DNA from: Mediterranea massiliensis
GTDB taxonomy: Bacteria > Bacteroidota > Bacteroidia > Bacteroidales > Bacteroidaceae
Assembly: GCA_015060695.1 (NCBI GenBank)
Contig: SUYA01000001.1
Coordinates: 108,686 to 172,685 of the forward strand
Direction: 5' to 3'
DNA: 64,000 nucleotides
In this document: positions 26,675 to 34,714 of the stretch, piece after piece
How positions within the stretch are numbered: position 1 is the first letter of the stretch
Layout: every line of letters starts with the position of its first letter
Notes under the pieces: model-generated
What the model was told of the DNA's origin: nothing
The model's input: the letters and a program-made list of their open reading frames with translations, nothing else
Databases searched by the model: none
Made by a program: the position numbers and the translations under genes

Positions 26675-27076
26675 TTACTTTTTTGCCTCTTTTTTAGCTT
26701 CCATGTCGCCCTCAATGAATAGACGAATCATTTCTGTTTTGGCATTGGTTCGTAAAGTGATAGATTTTTTGAAGTGTCCCGGATAACGGCCAGCACCGTT
26801 GTAGGTCACTTCGATGACACCTGTCTTGCCGGGTAATACGGGCTCTTTGGTGTATTCGGGTACAGTGCAACCACAAGATGCTACAGCTTGATGGATGACT
26901 AACGGGGCATCGCCAATGTTGGTAAAAGTGAACTTGCAGGTTACTACAGGCTCTAATTCTGAGAACTTACCGAAATCGTGTTTGGTTTTGTCAAACTTGA
27001 TTTCAGCTTTTTGTTGAGCCGATGCATAGCCTAATCCGGCTATCAGCAATAACATATACAAAGCAAATCTTTTCAT
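26675..27076 (-). CDS. DUF1573 periplasmic protein
   Basis: 133 residues from MKRFALYMLLLIAG; the frame runs 11 codons further upstream but the promoter's -7 box (27108-27115) overlaps that extension. A signal peptide is followed by one immunoglobulin-like DUF1573 domain: KHDFGKFSEL, CKFTFTNIGDAPLVIHQAVASCGCTVPEY, then PGKTGVIEVTYNGAGRYPGHFKKSITL. The SCGCT motif is characteristic. These small secreted proteins are abundant in Bacteroidetes and of unknown function. It is monocistronic. Confidence 0.85.
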   Translation of the reverse strand: MKRFALYMLLLIAGLGYASAQQKAEIKFDKTKHDFGKFSELEPVVTCKFTFTNIGDAPLVIHQAVASCGCTVPEYTKEPVLPGKTGVIEVTYNGAGRYPGHFKKSITLRTNAKTEMIRLFIEGDMEAKKEAKK

Positions 27077-27107
27077 TTTCTTCTTTTTTTTAAGTTTAAT
27101 ACGCCAC

Positions 27108-27143
27108 AAAGGTACTCTTTTTCCGGAAAAACAGCTACCTTTG
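27108..27143. promoter_or_regulatory. Divergent -7 boxes
   Basis: CAAAGGTA at 27108-27115 (TACCTTTG on the minus strand, for DUF1573) and TACCTTTG at 27136-27143 (plus strand, for the ABC ATPase) are only 20 bases apart, so the two promoters overlap back to back. Confidence 0.6.
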
Positions 27144-27172
27144 TCCGAACGTTTAAACTTTTTTCAGTATAA

Positions 27173-27964
27173 ATGGCAATTTTTCCGACTATTCATATCG
27201 AAAATCTCTCTATCGGCTACATTGGAAAGAAGAAGGTAAAGGTGGTAGCAACTGATATTTCTGCCGATATTTACGGAGGTGAATTGACTTGTTTATTGGG
27301 TGCTAACGGAGTGGGGAAGTCCACTTTATTGCGCACTCTTTCGGCTTTTCAGCCTAAATTGGGTGGGAAGATTTTTATTAATGAAAAAGATATTGACACT
27401 TATACTGATAAGGAATTGGCGCGAGTGGTCAGTGTGGTACTTACTGAACGAAGCGACTTACAAAACATTACGGCCGAAGAATTAGTTGGGTTGGGGCGTA
27501 CTCCTTATACCGGTTTTTTTGGTAATCTGACGGAAGAGGATAAGTCTATTGTTCATCGTTCAATGGAGTTGGTTGGTGTAGCACACTTGGCTGACAGAAT
27601 GATGCATAAGTTAAGCGATGGGCAACGACAGAAAGTAATGATTGCTAAGGCATTAGCTCAGGATACTTCAATTATATGTTTAGATGAGCCAACAGCTTTC
27701 CTTGACTATCCTAGCAAGGTGGATATGTTGCTCTTATTGCATCGTTTGAGTCGCGAAACGGGCAAAACCATTTTCCTTTCTACCCACGACTTGGAGTTGG
27801 CTATGCAGGTAGCCGATAAGTTGTGGTTGATGGACAGGGAGAAGGGGGTATTGATTGGTACACCCGAAGCTTTGTCGGTCGATGGTAGTATTGGTAATAC
27901 ATTTAAACATGAGAGTTTGAGATATGATTCTGTTCAACGACTATTCAGAGTAATCCGGCCATGA
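27173..27964 (+). CDS. ABC transporter ATPase, FecE/BtuD-like
   Basis: 263 residues. Walker A GANGVGKST near 42, signature LSDGQRQ near 143, Walker B IICLDEPTAFLD near 163, switch His in LSTHD near 197. The whole resembles ATPases of iron-siderophore, haem or cobalamin importers. No permease or binding protein is adjacent; instead its stop overlaps the start of a MATE exporter (ATGA, 27961-27964). Its membrane partner must be encoded elsewhere or it serves a shared permease. Confidence 0.88.
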   Translation: MAIFPTIHIENLSIGYIGKKKVKVVATDISADIYGGELTCLLGANGVGKSTLLRTLSAFQPKLGGKIFINEKDIDTYTDKELARVVSVVLTERSDLQNITAEELVGLGRTPYTGFFGNLTEEDKSIVHRSMELVGVAHLADRMMHKLSDGQRQKVMIAKALAQDTSIICLDEPTAFLDYPSKVDMLLLLHRLSRETGKTIFLSTHDLELAMQVADKLWLMDREKGVLIGTPEALSVDGSIGNTFKHESLRYDSVQRLFRVIRP

Positions 27965-29313
27965 AACATCATACAGTTGAAGATAATTATACGATGTTGA
28001 CTCAGGCACCTGTGCCTCGATTAATAGTCAAGATGGCCATACCAACTATCATTAGCATGTTGGTAACTGCACTTTATAATTTGGCAGATACTTTTTTTGT
28101 CAGTCAAATCAATACACAGGCTACGGCTGCTGTAGGTATCTCTTTTTCTGCTATGGCTGTTATCCAATCTTTAGGATTCTTCTTCGGACATGGTTCGGGT
28201 AATTACATGGCTCGCGAATTGGGTGCTCAGCGGCGCAAGGAGGCTACTAAAATGGCTGCTACGGGTTTCTATTTGGCTTTCTTGTTGGGGGTACTGTTAG
28301 CGTTGTTGGGCTATTTTTTTATAACTCCGCTTTCTACGCTCTTGGGTTCTACTCCTACCATATTACCCTATACTGAGCAATATTTGGGCATTGTTTTGCT
28401 GAATGCTCCTTTCTTTTCGGCTTCGTTAGCATTGAATAATCAGATTCGACTACAAGGAAATGCCGTTTATTCTATGGTGGGCATAGTGTCTGGGGCTGTC
28501 ATTAACGTGCTGCTCGATCCTGTTTTTATCTTTTTGTTTGATTGGGGGATAACAGGTGCGGCCATTGCTACGGTGGTGGGTCAGTTGTGTAGTTTCTTCT
28601 TGTTGTTGTATATGACATTCCGTGGCGATACGCTGCCTGTTCATCCTAAGGATTTTTCTCCTACTTGGAAAAACATAAAAGAGATTATTCATGGCGGTGC
28701 ACCCTCGTTGACGCGTCAGAGTTTGGCTAGTTTAGCTACCATCTTAATGAATGTGGCGGCCGGTGCTTATGGCGATGCGGCCATAGCTGGTATGACTATT
28801 GTTTCGCGCATCGGATTCTTTTTGCAATCGGTTATCATTGGTTTCGGTCAAGGGTTTCAGCCGGTTTGTGGTTTCAATTATGGCGCGCAACAGTTCGACC
28901 GTGTACTTCAGGGTTTTTGGTTCTGTTGCAAGGTGGCTTTTGCTTACTTGTTGTTTTGTGCCATTACCGGCATTACGCTGGCCGAAGAGGTGGTGGGGCT
29001 TTTTCGCGATGATGCCGAAGTGATTGCCGTTGGTGCGGCTGCGCTTCGCTGGCAGTTGGTGGCTTTTCCCTTGTCGGCTTGGACAACCATCAGTAACATG
29101 ATGCTTCAAACTATTCGTAAGTCGGTGCGTGCCACGGTGTTATCGTCGGCTCGTCAAGGTCTTTTCTTTATTCCTCTTATTTTTATTTTGCCTCGTTTCT
29201 TGGGGTTGCAGGGGGTAGAGATGTGTCAAGCTACATCGGACATCCTTACTTTCTTTTTGGCTATTCCGTTGACATACGGGGTATTGAAGGAGATGAAGGC
29301 CCATGTGCAGTAG
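27961..29313 (+). CDS. MATE-family efflux transporter
   Basis: 450 residues, 12 membrane helices in two homologous halves, MatE family. Markers: PVPRLIVKMAIPTIISMLV at the N-terminus, TFFVSQI, GHGSGNYMARELGAQRR, and FGQGFQPVCGFNYGA in the second half. It exports cationic drugs or metabolites in exchange for sodium or protons. It is translationally coupled to the ABC ATPase by an ATGA overlap and is convergent with the amidase gene, with no clear terminator in the 34-base gap. The substrate is unknown. Confidence 0.92.
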   Translation: MKHHTVEDNYTMLTQAPVPRLIVKMAIPTIISMLVTALYNLADTFFVSQINTQATAAVGISFSAMAVIQSLGFFFGHGSGNYMARELGAQRRKEATKMAATGFYLAFLLGVLLALLGYFFITPLSTLLGSTPTILPYTEQYLGIVLLNAPFFSASLALNNQIRLQGNAVYSMVGIVSGAVINVLLDPVFIFLFDWGITGAAIATVVGQLCSFFLLLYMTFRGDTLPVHPKDFSPTWKNIKEIIHGGAPSLTRQSLASLATILMNVAAGAYGDAAIAGMTIVSRIGFFLQSVIIGFGQGFQPVCGFNYGAQQFDRVLQGFWFCCKVAFAYLLFCAITGITLAEEVVGLFRDDAEVIAVGAAALRWQLVAFPLSAWTTISNMMLQTIRKSVRATVLSSARQGLFFIPLIFILPRFLGLQGVEMCQATSDILTFFLAIPLTYGVLKEMKAHVQ

Positions 29314-29347
29314 TGGTGTTGACGTTTTACACATAGGCCTTTTCGGT

Positions 29348-30433
29348 TTACTCTATCACAATTCTTTCTATGGGTTGCTCTTTGGTGGCATCTAGTGGTT
29401 TGGCTATAAAGGCTACGCGATTGAAGTCTATCTCTTTCAACTGTATGCTACGTATGTTGCAGTTGTACATGGTACGATAGTATATGATGCCTGCTGTGAT
29501 ATCGGTGGCTACTGTCCATTGCGTGGCGCTGGGAAAATTACCCGGCTCTTGTCCGATGGGAGTATCACAAGCTACCGGCACGTCGAAGGTGTTTAGCAGG
29601 TGAAATAGTTGTAGCACGGCGTGAAGCCCGTCTGCTTGTTGGCGGGTGGTGTTAAGTAGGAAAGCTGCGCGTACAAAGCGGGAGGGGGGAGTGAAGTCGC
29701 CGGGAAGTCCTAAGAAACCGCTTCCGCTACCAATGGAGTTTAATGGCTGATTGCCCAACATCTTTGGGCTGTAGGTGCCGCCGGTTACATTGATGTAGTT
29801 GTTTAAATTGGTCAGTTGCCATTCGAAGCCGGGAGAATTGGTGATGACGCCTACCTTGTTTTCGTAGAAATGGGGTTTTCCGCCTACATATTCCAGTACT
29901 ACCTGCCGACCGCTTTTATCGGCAATGCGCCAATGTGCTGTCGATGCACCGGGATAGATGGATATAACGTCTATTTTCCGGATACCTTCTATGGCTTCAT
30001 CCACTGTGGCATAGCTACTTAGCAGGTAAGAAACCAATTGTAAGTCGGCCACGGTGTGTGCCTTCCGACGGGTGTCGTAAACCGGATATTGCCCATAGTC
30101 GGGGAAATAGAATAGTCCAGACGAGAGTCCTGCCTCGTTTAGTCCCTCTACAACAAACGCTTCTTCGCCCATAGCCAGCCCTACGTATCCATAACGCCCT
30201 CCGAAGGGGGCACCATATTGATTATTTTCGGGTAAAAAAGAGCGTTGGACATAACCGCGAGGCACTACGGTATAAAAGTTTTCTACTTCGTTTCCGCCCC
30301 AATCAATGGTGCGTGCCACTACCTCCGAACCATCTTTGGCCTTCATCGACATACCGGTGCAGGCCATTGCGGGAGTTGACGTAAAGCCCACCATGGCCGT
30401 GGCTGCTAGCGAGCATAACAGATTCTTTTTCAT
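29348..30433 (-). CDS. Secreted choloylglycine hydrolase-family amidase
   Basis: 361 residues. A signal peptide ends at AMA, exposing the N-terminal nucleophile Cys-25 (CTGMSMK). Other family residues are visible: Arg and Asp in VVARTIDWGG, Asn in VITNSPGFEWQL near 205, and the late Arg in FVRAAFLLN. The family covers bile salt hydrolases and penicillin V acylases. A periplasmic form with Cys directly after the signal peptide is typical of Bacteroides. Which amide it prefers cannot be decided here. It is monocistronic, downstream of a 560-base spacer with repeat arrays. Confidence 0.9.
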   Translation of the reverse strand: MKKNLLCSLAATAMVGFTSTPAMACTGMSMKAKDGSEVVARTIDWGGNEVENFYTVVPRGYVQRSFLPENNQYGAPFGGRYGYVGLAMGEEAFVVEGLNEAGLSSGLFYFPDYGQYPVYDTRRKAHTVADLQLVSYLLSSYATVDEAIEGIRKIDVISIYPGASTAHWRIADKSGRQVVLEYVGGKPHFYENKVGVITNSPGFEWQLTNLNNYINVTGGTYSPKMLGNQPLNSIGSGSGFLGLPGDFTPPSRFVRAAFLLNTTRQQADGLHAVLQLFHLLNTFDVPVACDTPIGQEPGNFPSATQWTVATDITAGIIYYRTMYNCNIRSIQLKEIDFNRVAFIAKPLDATKEQPIERIVIE

Positions 30434-30997
30434 AAGTTAGGGTTTAGTTAAAGTATAGTTGTTTTATTTGTAGAAACAATTTTCTGCACTCTTTGTTCGG
30501 AGAGTTTGCTGAAAACAAAAATCTTTTATTTATGCATTGTTGCTGATATATTGCACGTTTTTGGGTAAATCTGCTAACCGGCACTTTTGTAAAAAGGCTC
30601 GAAAAAAACGAAATTCCGAGCCCTGCCGTCCGAAATGTGCGCTCCTACCGAGCAAACTGCGCACCTTTACCGAACAAACTCCGCACACCAACCGAGTTTG
30701 TTGCGCACATTTCCGGCAGAAACAGTGCACCTTTTCGGCGAAATCATACTATCTTTTGTCCCAAAAGGTCCTATCTTCAGAGGTTAAAGGTGGTATCTTC
30801 CCCAAATAAGGGCAGAAATCAACGAATATTTGCATGGTTTTGCGTGTTAAAGAAGTGTTAAATTTTTAATTATTTGCCTGATAACAAACAAGATAACTCA
30901 TTTTTCGCTTTAAAATTTTCCACCAACACCTACCTTGCTCCGAAATAAACGATTCTCAGACGGTTCGTTTATCATTTTGTCAGAAAGTAACATTTTG
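30434..30997. other. 560-base non-coding spacer
   Basis: Between murU and the amidase gene, both on the minus strand. It holds the 22-bp repeat array (30626-30812) and, at 30943-30960, an 18-base sequence shared in inverse with 46534-46551. Small ORFs crossing the array (for example 30537-30809) are repeat-driven and have no coding character. The 120 bases before 30433 must hold the amidase promoter, but I see only an imperfect -7 box. Confidence 0.6.
30626..30812. repeat. 22-bp periodic palindromic repeat array, locus A
   Basis: Five units starting at 30637, 30659, 30681, 30703 and 30725 begin GTGCGC, GCGCAC, CCGCAC, GCGCAC and GTGCAC, exactly 22 apart. Three more at 30747, 30769 and 30791 share a TATCTT core and keep the same phase. 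Arms CCGTCCGAAATGTGCGC (30626-30642) and GCGCACATTTCCGG (30703-30716) form an inverted repeat around the first units. Confidence 0.75.
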
Positions 30998-31735
30998 TCA
31001 ACTTCTTAAAGCTGCTTCGGCTAAGGCCAATGTTTCGGGCTTTCCGATGTCAAACCATTGGACGTTTTGTTGAGGATAGCCTTTTATTTTGGCATTATGA
31101 CAGACGGATAGGTAGAAAGGAATGATAGAGAACTTGCCTTCCCAAGCCTCGTTTTCCATCATACGGAAGAGGGAAGGAGAGATGACATGCACACCTCCGA
31201 AGGCCATTTCCCGGTATTGTCCTACTTCGTAAGAGAATCCTTGAGGTTTTACTTCGCCTGTTGATTTATTGATCCAACCTTTCAAAATGTCATCTTTATC
31301 AAACAGTAAGTATCGCGAAGTGTTTCTTTGGCTTGTTAGTACGGTTGCTTCGCATCTATTTTCTATGTGAAATTGATAGAATTTCTTTAAATCCAAGTTG
31401 GTTAATATATCTGCGTTGTGTACCAAGAAAGGTTCATTCCCGTCCAACAAGAGGCGTGCTTTCTTGATACCACCTCCGGTGTCCAACAATTCACCACGCT
31501 CGTCGCTGATGTGAATCTTTACACCAAAATTGTTGTTGGCTTGTAAAAAGTCAATAATTTGTTGGCCAAAGTGGTGTATATTGACAACGATTTCCGTAAA
31601 ACCATACTTCTTTAAATGAAGAATGACATGTTCTAACATCGGGCGTCCGGACACCGGAACCAAGGCTTTGGGCATATGGTCAGTCAGCGGGCGAAGGCGT
31701 GTACCAAGGCCCGCTGCAAATATCATGGCTTTCAT
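30998..31735 (-). CDS. murU: MurNAc-1-phosphate uridylyltransferase-like nucleotidyltransferase
   Basis: 245 residues of the sugar-1-phosphate nucleotidyltransferase fold. The N-terminus AAGLGTRLRPLTDHMPKAL carries the G-x-G-T-R signature and the Lys that contacts the phosphate; metal-binding Asp is in VHNADILTNLD near 108. It is three bases downstream of an AmgK-like kinase gene, the pairing that defines MurNAc recycling through MurNAc-1-phosphate to UDP-MurNAc. That context makes MurU more likely than a mannose-1-phosphate guanylyltransferase, although the sequences are similar. Confidence 0.8.
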   Translation of the reverse strand: MKAMIFAAGLGTRLRPLTDHMPKALVPVSGRPMLEHVILHLKKYGFTEIVVNIHHFGQQIIDFLQANNNFGVKIHISDERGELLDTGGGIKKARLLLDGNEPFLVHNADILTNLDLKKFYQFHIENRCEATVLTSQRNTSRYLLFDKDDILKGWINKSTGEVKPQGFSYEVGQYREMAFGGVHVISPSLFRMMENEAWEGKFSIIPFYLSVCHNAKIKGYPQQNVQWFDIGKPETLALAEAALRS

Positions 31736-31738
31736 CTG

Positions 31739-33169
31739 TTAGTGCTTAGCTTTGAAGGTTTGTTCTATGTTTTGCTCGCGATGCATCAAATTGACTTGCA
31801 CACCAAACTTTTTATTCAAGTGCTCAGCCAAGTGCTGTGCCGAATATACCGAACGGTGTTGTCCGCCTGTACATCCGAAGCAGACGGAAAGGTGAGTAAA
31901 GCCGCGCTCCATGTAACGTTTCACAGTGGCATCTACCAAGGCATAAGCATGTTCAAGGAAAGTAGTTATCTCACCGTCTTCTTCCAAAAACTTGATGACA
32001 GGCTCATCTAATCCAGTGAAAGGCTTGTAGCGTTCATATTTTCCGGGATTGTTTACTGCACGACAATCGAATACATATCCGCCTCCGTTGCCTGATGTAT
32101 CTTCGGGGATACCCTTTTTGTAGGCAAAACTCATGACTTTAACCACTAATTGTCGTTTCTGTAATTCGTCACTGAATTGCTTCATCTCCGTCAGATTCTT
32201 TAAAACTTGGCAGAGGTAGGGGTATTCGGGATATGGCTCTTCCAATAACTGTCGTAGGTTGGCAATGGCAAAGGGTACGCTTTGAATAAAGTGAGGCTTC
32301 TTTTCGAAATAACCACGAAAACCGTAAGCTCCCAATACTTGCATGGTGCGGAAGAGGACAAAGTGGCGCAGCTGGGCATAGAAGTATGCTTCGTCAACCG
32401 GTTGATACTTGCGCAGGGCGGCGATATACTCTTTAAGTAGCTCTTGGCGCAGGCTGTCGGGATAGTTGGCCTTGGCTTGCCATAGGAAGGATGCCACGTC
32501 ATAATATACCGGCCCTTTGCGACCACCCTGAAAGTCAATCAGCCAAGGTTCGCCCTCTTTTATCATTACGTTGCGACTTTGGAAGTCTCGATAGAGGAAA
32601 GTGGCCGACGAACTGCGCAACAATACGTCGCTCATTTTCTGGAAATCGTCTTCCAAACGATCTTCTTGAAAATCAAGTCCGGTAGCTTTAAGAAAGCAGT
32701 ATTTAAAGTAGTTCAAGTCCCATAAGATACTGCGGCTATTGAATTCTGATTGCGGATAACAGTAAGAGAAATCCATACCGTCGGCTCCGGCAAACTGTAC
32801 GGCTGGAAGCAGGCGCATGGTTTTGCGTAGCAATTCTTTCTCTTCTTCGCCGAATACACTGGTCTTACGTCCTTTCTCTATGGCGTTAAAGAGCAGTGTG
32901 TCTCCCAAGTCTTCTTGTAGATAGTACATACCGTTTTCCGATTGGATAAACACTTCGGGTACCGGCAATCCTTTTTCTTTGAAGTGTCGAGCCATATAGA
33001 GGAAAGCCCTGTTTTCTTCTTGCGATTCACCACTTACACCAATCAAGGTGGGCTCTCCTTGTAAGCGGAAGTAGCGACGGTTTGATCCCGACGAGGGCAT
33101 CTCTTCTATTTGTTCGGGCTCGTGACCCGTATGAGCTATGTACAGCTTCTTTAATTCTTCTAATATCAT
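31739..33169 (-). CDS. AmgK-like sugar kinase fused to RapZ C-terminal domain
   Basis: 476 residues. Residues 1-335 are an aminoglycoside-phosphotransferase-like kinase: SGSNRRYFRL nucleotide loop, LYRDFQSRNVM catalytic loop near 195, LIDFQGGRKGPVYYDVASFLW metal motif. This fits AmgK, which phosphorylates the anomeric carbon of MurNAc or GlcNAc. Residues 345-476 match the C-terminal domain of RapZ (VSFAYKKGIP-type start, CRAVNNPGKYERYKP, CFGCTGGQHRSVY, then HR). In enterobacteria that domain binds glucosamine-6-phosphate. The fusion joins amino-sugar recycling with an amino-sugar sensor; the regulatory role here is inference. Confidence 0.85.
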   Translation of the reverse strand: MILEELKKLYIAHTGHEPEQIEEMPSSGSNRRYFRLQGEPTLIGVSGESQEENRAFLYMARHFKEKGLPVPEVFIQSENGMYYLQEDLGDTLLFNAIEKGRKTSVFGEEEKELLRKTMRLLPAVQFAGADGMDFSYCYPQSEFNSRSILWDLNYFKYCFLKATGLDFQEDRLEDDFQKMSDVLLRSSSATFLYRDFQSRNVMIKEGEPWLIDFQGGRKGPVYYDVASFLWQAKANYPDSLRQELLKEYIAALRKYQPVDEAYFYAQLRHFVLFRTMQVLGAYGFRGYFEKKPHFIQSVPFAIANLRQLLEEPYPEYPYLCQVLKNLTEMKQFSDELQKRQLVVKVMSFAYKKGIPEDTSGNGGGYVFDCRAVNNPGKYERYKPFTGLDEPVIKFLEEDGEITTFLEHAYALVDATVKRYMERGFTHLSVCFGCTGGQHRSVYSAQHLAEHLNKKFGVQVNLMHREQNIEQTFKAKH

Positions 33170-33228
33170 GTTGTGAATGTTTTTTCAAAATTGGTTGCTA
33201 ATATAACGCTTTTGTGGGAAATAAATAC

Positions 33229-33266
33229 TTTCCCTACTTGAAAAAAATATTTTTCAAGTAGGGAAA
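33229..33266. terminator. Perfect 17-bp hairpin upstream of amgK-rapZ
   Basis: TTTCCCTACTTGAAAAA (33229-33245) and its exact complement (33250-33266) enclose four bases. It lies about 60 bases upstream of the kinase gene and behind the spt terminator, and may act as a second terminator or an insulator. Confidence 0.6.
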
Positions 33267-33272
33267 AATAAA

Positions 33273-33306
33273 ATAGGCATGGATTATGAGATGAATCCAT
33301 GCCTAT
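33273..33306 (-). terminator. Terminator of spt
   Basis: ATAGGCATGGATT (33273-33285) pairs exactly with 33294-33306; on the minus strand a TTTTATTTTT run follows. Confidence 0.8.
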
Positions 33307-33331
33307 TATTATATAATAAGGTGTATGTCGT

Positions 33332-34522
33332 TTATTTAATAACGCCTAATTGTTTGAAGCATTCCGTCAGTTTTTCTACAGCGTAGTCAACTTGGTCTTT
33401 AGTGTGGGTAGCCATCAATGCAACGCGTACCAAAGTATCTTGCGGGGCACAAGCTGGTGGAATAACAGGATTGATAAAGATGCCTGCATCGAAAGCAAGC
33501 TTGGTTGCCATGAAGGTTTTCTCGGTGTCGCGAACGTAGAGGGGGATGATGGGTGATTCTGTTTCGCCAATTTCGAAGCCTGCATTGCGGAATTTCTCTA
33601 ATGCATATTTGGTAATGTCCCACAAGGCTTGTAAACGTTCAGGTTCACTTTTCATTATCTGCAAAGCCACGCGAGTAGCTGCTGTAGCAGCAGGAGTAGC
33701 ACTGGCCTGGAATATGTATGAGCGTGAAGTGTGGCGTAACCAATTGATTACTTCCTTGTCGCCCGCAATAAAACCGCCCAATGAAGCAAATGATTTACTA
33801 AAAGTTCCCATGATGAGGTCGATATCGGCAGTAACACCAAAGTGGTCGCATACACCACGACCTTCTTTGCCGAATACACCCAATCCGTGGGCTTCATCAA
33901 CGTAGATGGCAACATTGGGGTATTTTTTCTTTAAAGCTACAATGGCGGGTAAGTCAGCCAAGTCGCCTTCCATAGAGAATACACCGTCAACAACAATCAA
34001 CTTAACTGCATTTTCTTCGCATTTTTGGAGCTTCTTTTCCAAATCGGCCATGTCGTTGTGTTTGTACTTCAACTGGGTAGCAGTAGAAAGTCGACGTCCG
34101 TCAACAATAGATGCATGGTCGCGATCATCACAGAAGATGTAGTCGCCACGGCCTACTAATTGAGGAATAACACCTTCGTTCACGGTAAAGCCGGTAGAAA
34201 AGCATAGTGAATCATCTTTGCCTACAAACTCAGCCAATTCTTTTTCTAAGGCAACGTGTATGTCAAGTGTACCGTTCAAAAAACGAGAACCGGCGCATCC
34301 GGTACCGTATTTTTCGGTAGCGGCAATAGCTGCGTCAATAATTCGTTTATCGTAAGTCAAACCGAGGTAGGCATTAGAGCCGAACATCAACACTTTCTTG
34401 CCATCCATCATCACCTCGGTATCTTGATGACTGTCTATTTCGCGAAAGTAGGGATATACACCCATTGACATATATTGTTGGGGTAAATCGTACTTTGCGC
34501 ATCTTTCTTTCAATAAACTCAT
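33332..34522 (-). CDS. spt: Serine palmitoyltransferase (alpha-oxoamine synthase)
   Basis: 396 residues of the PLP-dependent alpha-oxoamine synthase family. The Schiff-base Lys is in GTFSKSFASLGGF near 240, with DEAHGLGVFG near 205, FGSNAYLGLT near 48, and GTGCAGSRFLNGT near 75. The sequence is very like the Bacteroides enzyme that condenses serine with palmitoyl-CoA, the first step of dihydrosphingosine, ceramide and glycosphingolipid synthesis. Glycine C-acetyltransferase (kbl) is the main alternative; the Bacteroides-type N-terminus MSLLKERCAKYDLPQQYM and the divergent lipid kinase favour spt. It has its own strong terminator. Confidence 0.85.
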   Translation of the reverse strand: MSLLKERCAKYDLPQQYMSMGVYPYFREIDSHQDTEVMMDGKKVLMFGSNAYLGLTYDKRIIDAAIAATEKYGTGCAGSRFLNGTLDIHVALEKELAEFVGKDDSLCFSTGFTVNEGVIPQLVGRGDYIFCDDRDHASIVDGRRLSTATQLKYKHNDMADLEKKLQKCEENAVKLIVVDGVFSMEGDLADLPAIVALKKKYPNVAIYVDEAHGLGVFGKEGRGVCDHFGVTADIDLIMGTFSKSFASLGGFIAGDKEVINWLRHTSRSYIFQASATPAATAATRVALQIMKSEPERLQALWDITKYALEKFRNAGFEIGETESPIIPLYVRDTEKTFMATKLAFDAGIFINPVIPPACAPQDTLVRVALMATHTKDQVDYAVEKLTECFKQLGVIK

Positions 34523-34677
34523 AAAATATCTTTTGTTATATTAACTTCTGGATATAAATATTAAAAATATCGCGCAAAGATAACAATTTTACTCCAAACT
34601 ATCTTTATATATGCCAAAAAATCTAACACTGATTCATATTAAAGTTTATGGATTACTATATATTCAAAGATTTATAT

Positions 34678-34685
34678 TACTTTTG
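34678..34685 (+). promoter_or_regulatory. -7 box of the lipid kinase-aspS unit
   Basis: TACTTTTG, 29 bases before the ATG at 34715. Confidence 0.6.
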
Positions 34686-34714
34686 TCAGTTCAAAAAACG
34701 TATATACTTCAACA

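Noticed and set aside
27173..29313. Complete iron or cobalamin ABC importer
   Set aside because: No permease or binding-protein gene adjoins; the next gene is a MATE transporter.
30537..30809. Open frames on both strands across the locus A repeats
   Set aside because: They arise from the GC-richer repeat units, lack a promoter and known domains, and run into degenerate repeats.
30637..30812. CRISPR array
   Set aside because: Units follow each other directly every 22 bp with no unique spacers, and no cas genes are present.
34523..34714. Riboswitch between spt and the lipid kinase
   Set aside because: The spacer is short and AT-rich, with two promoters and no conserved aptamer sequence that I can recognise.
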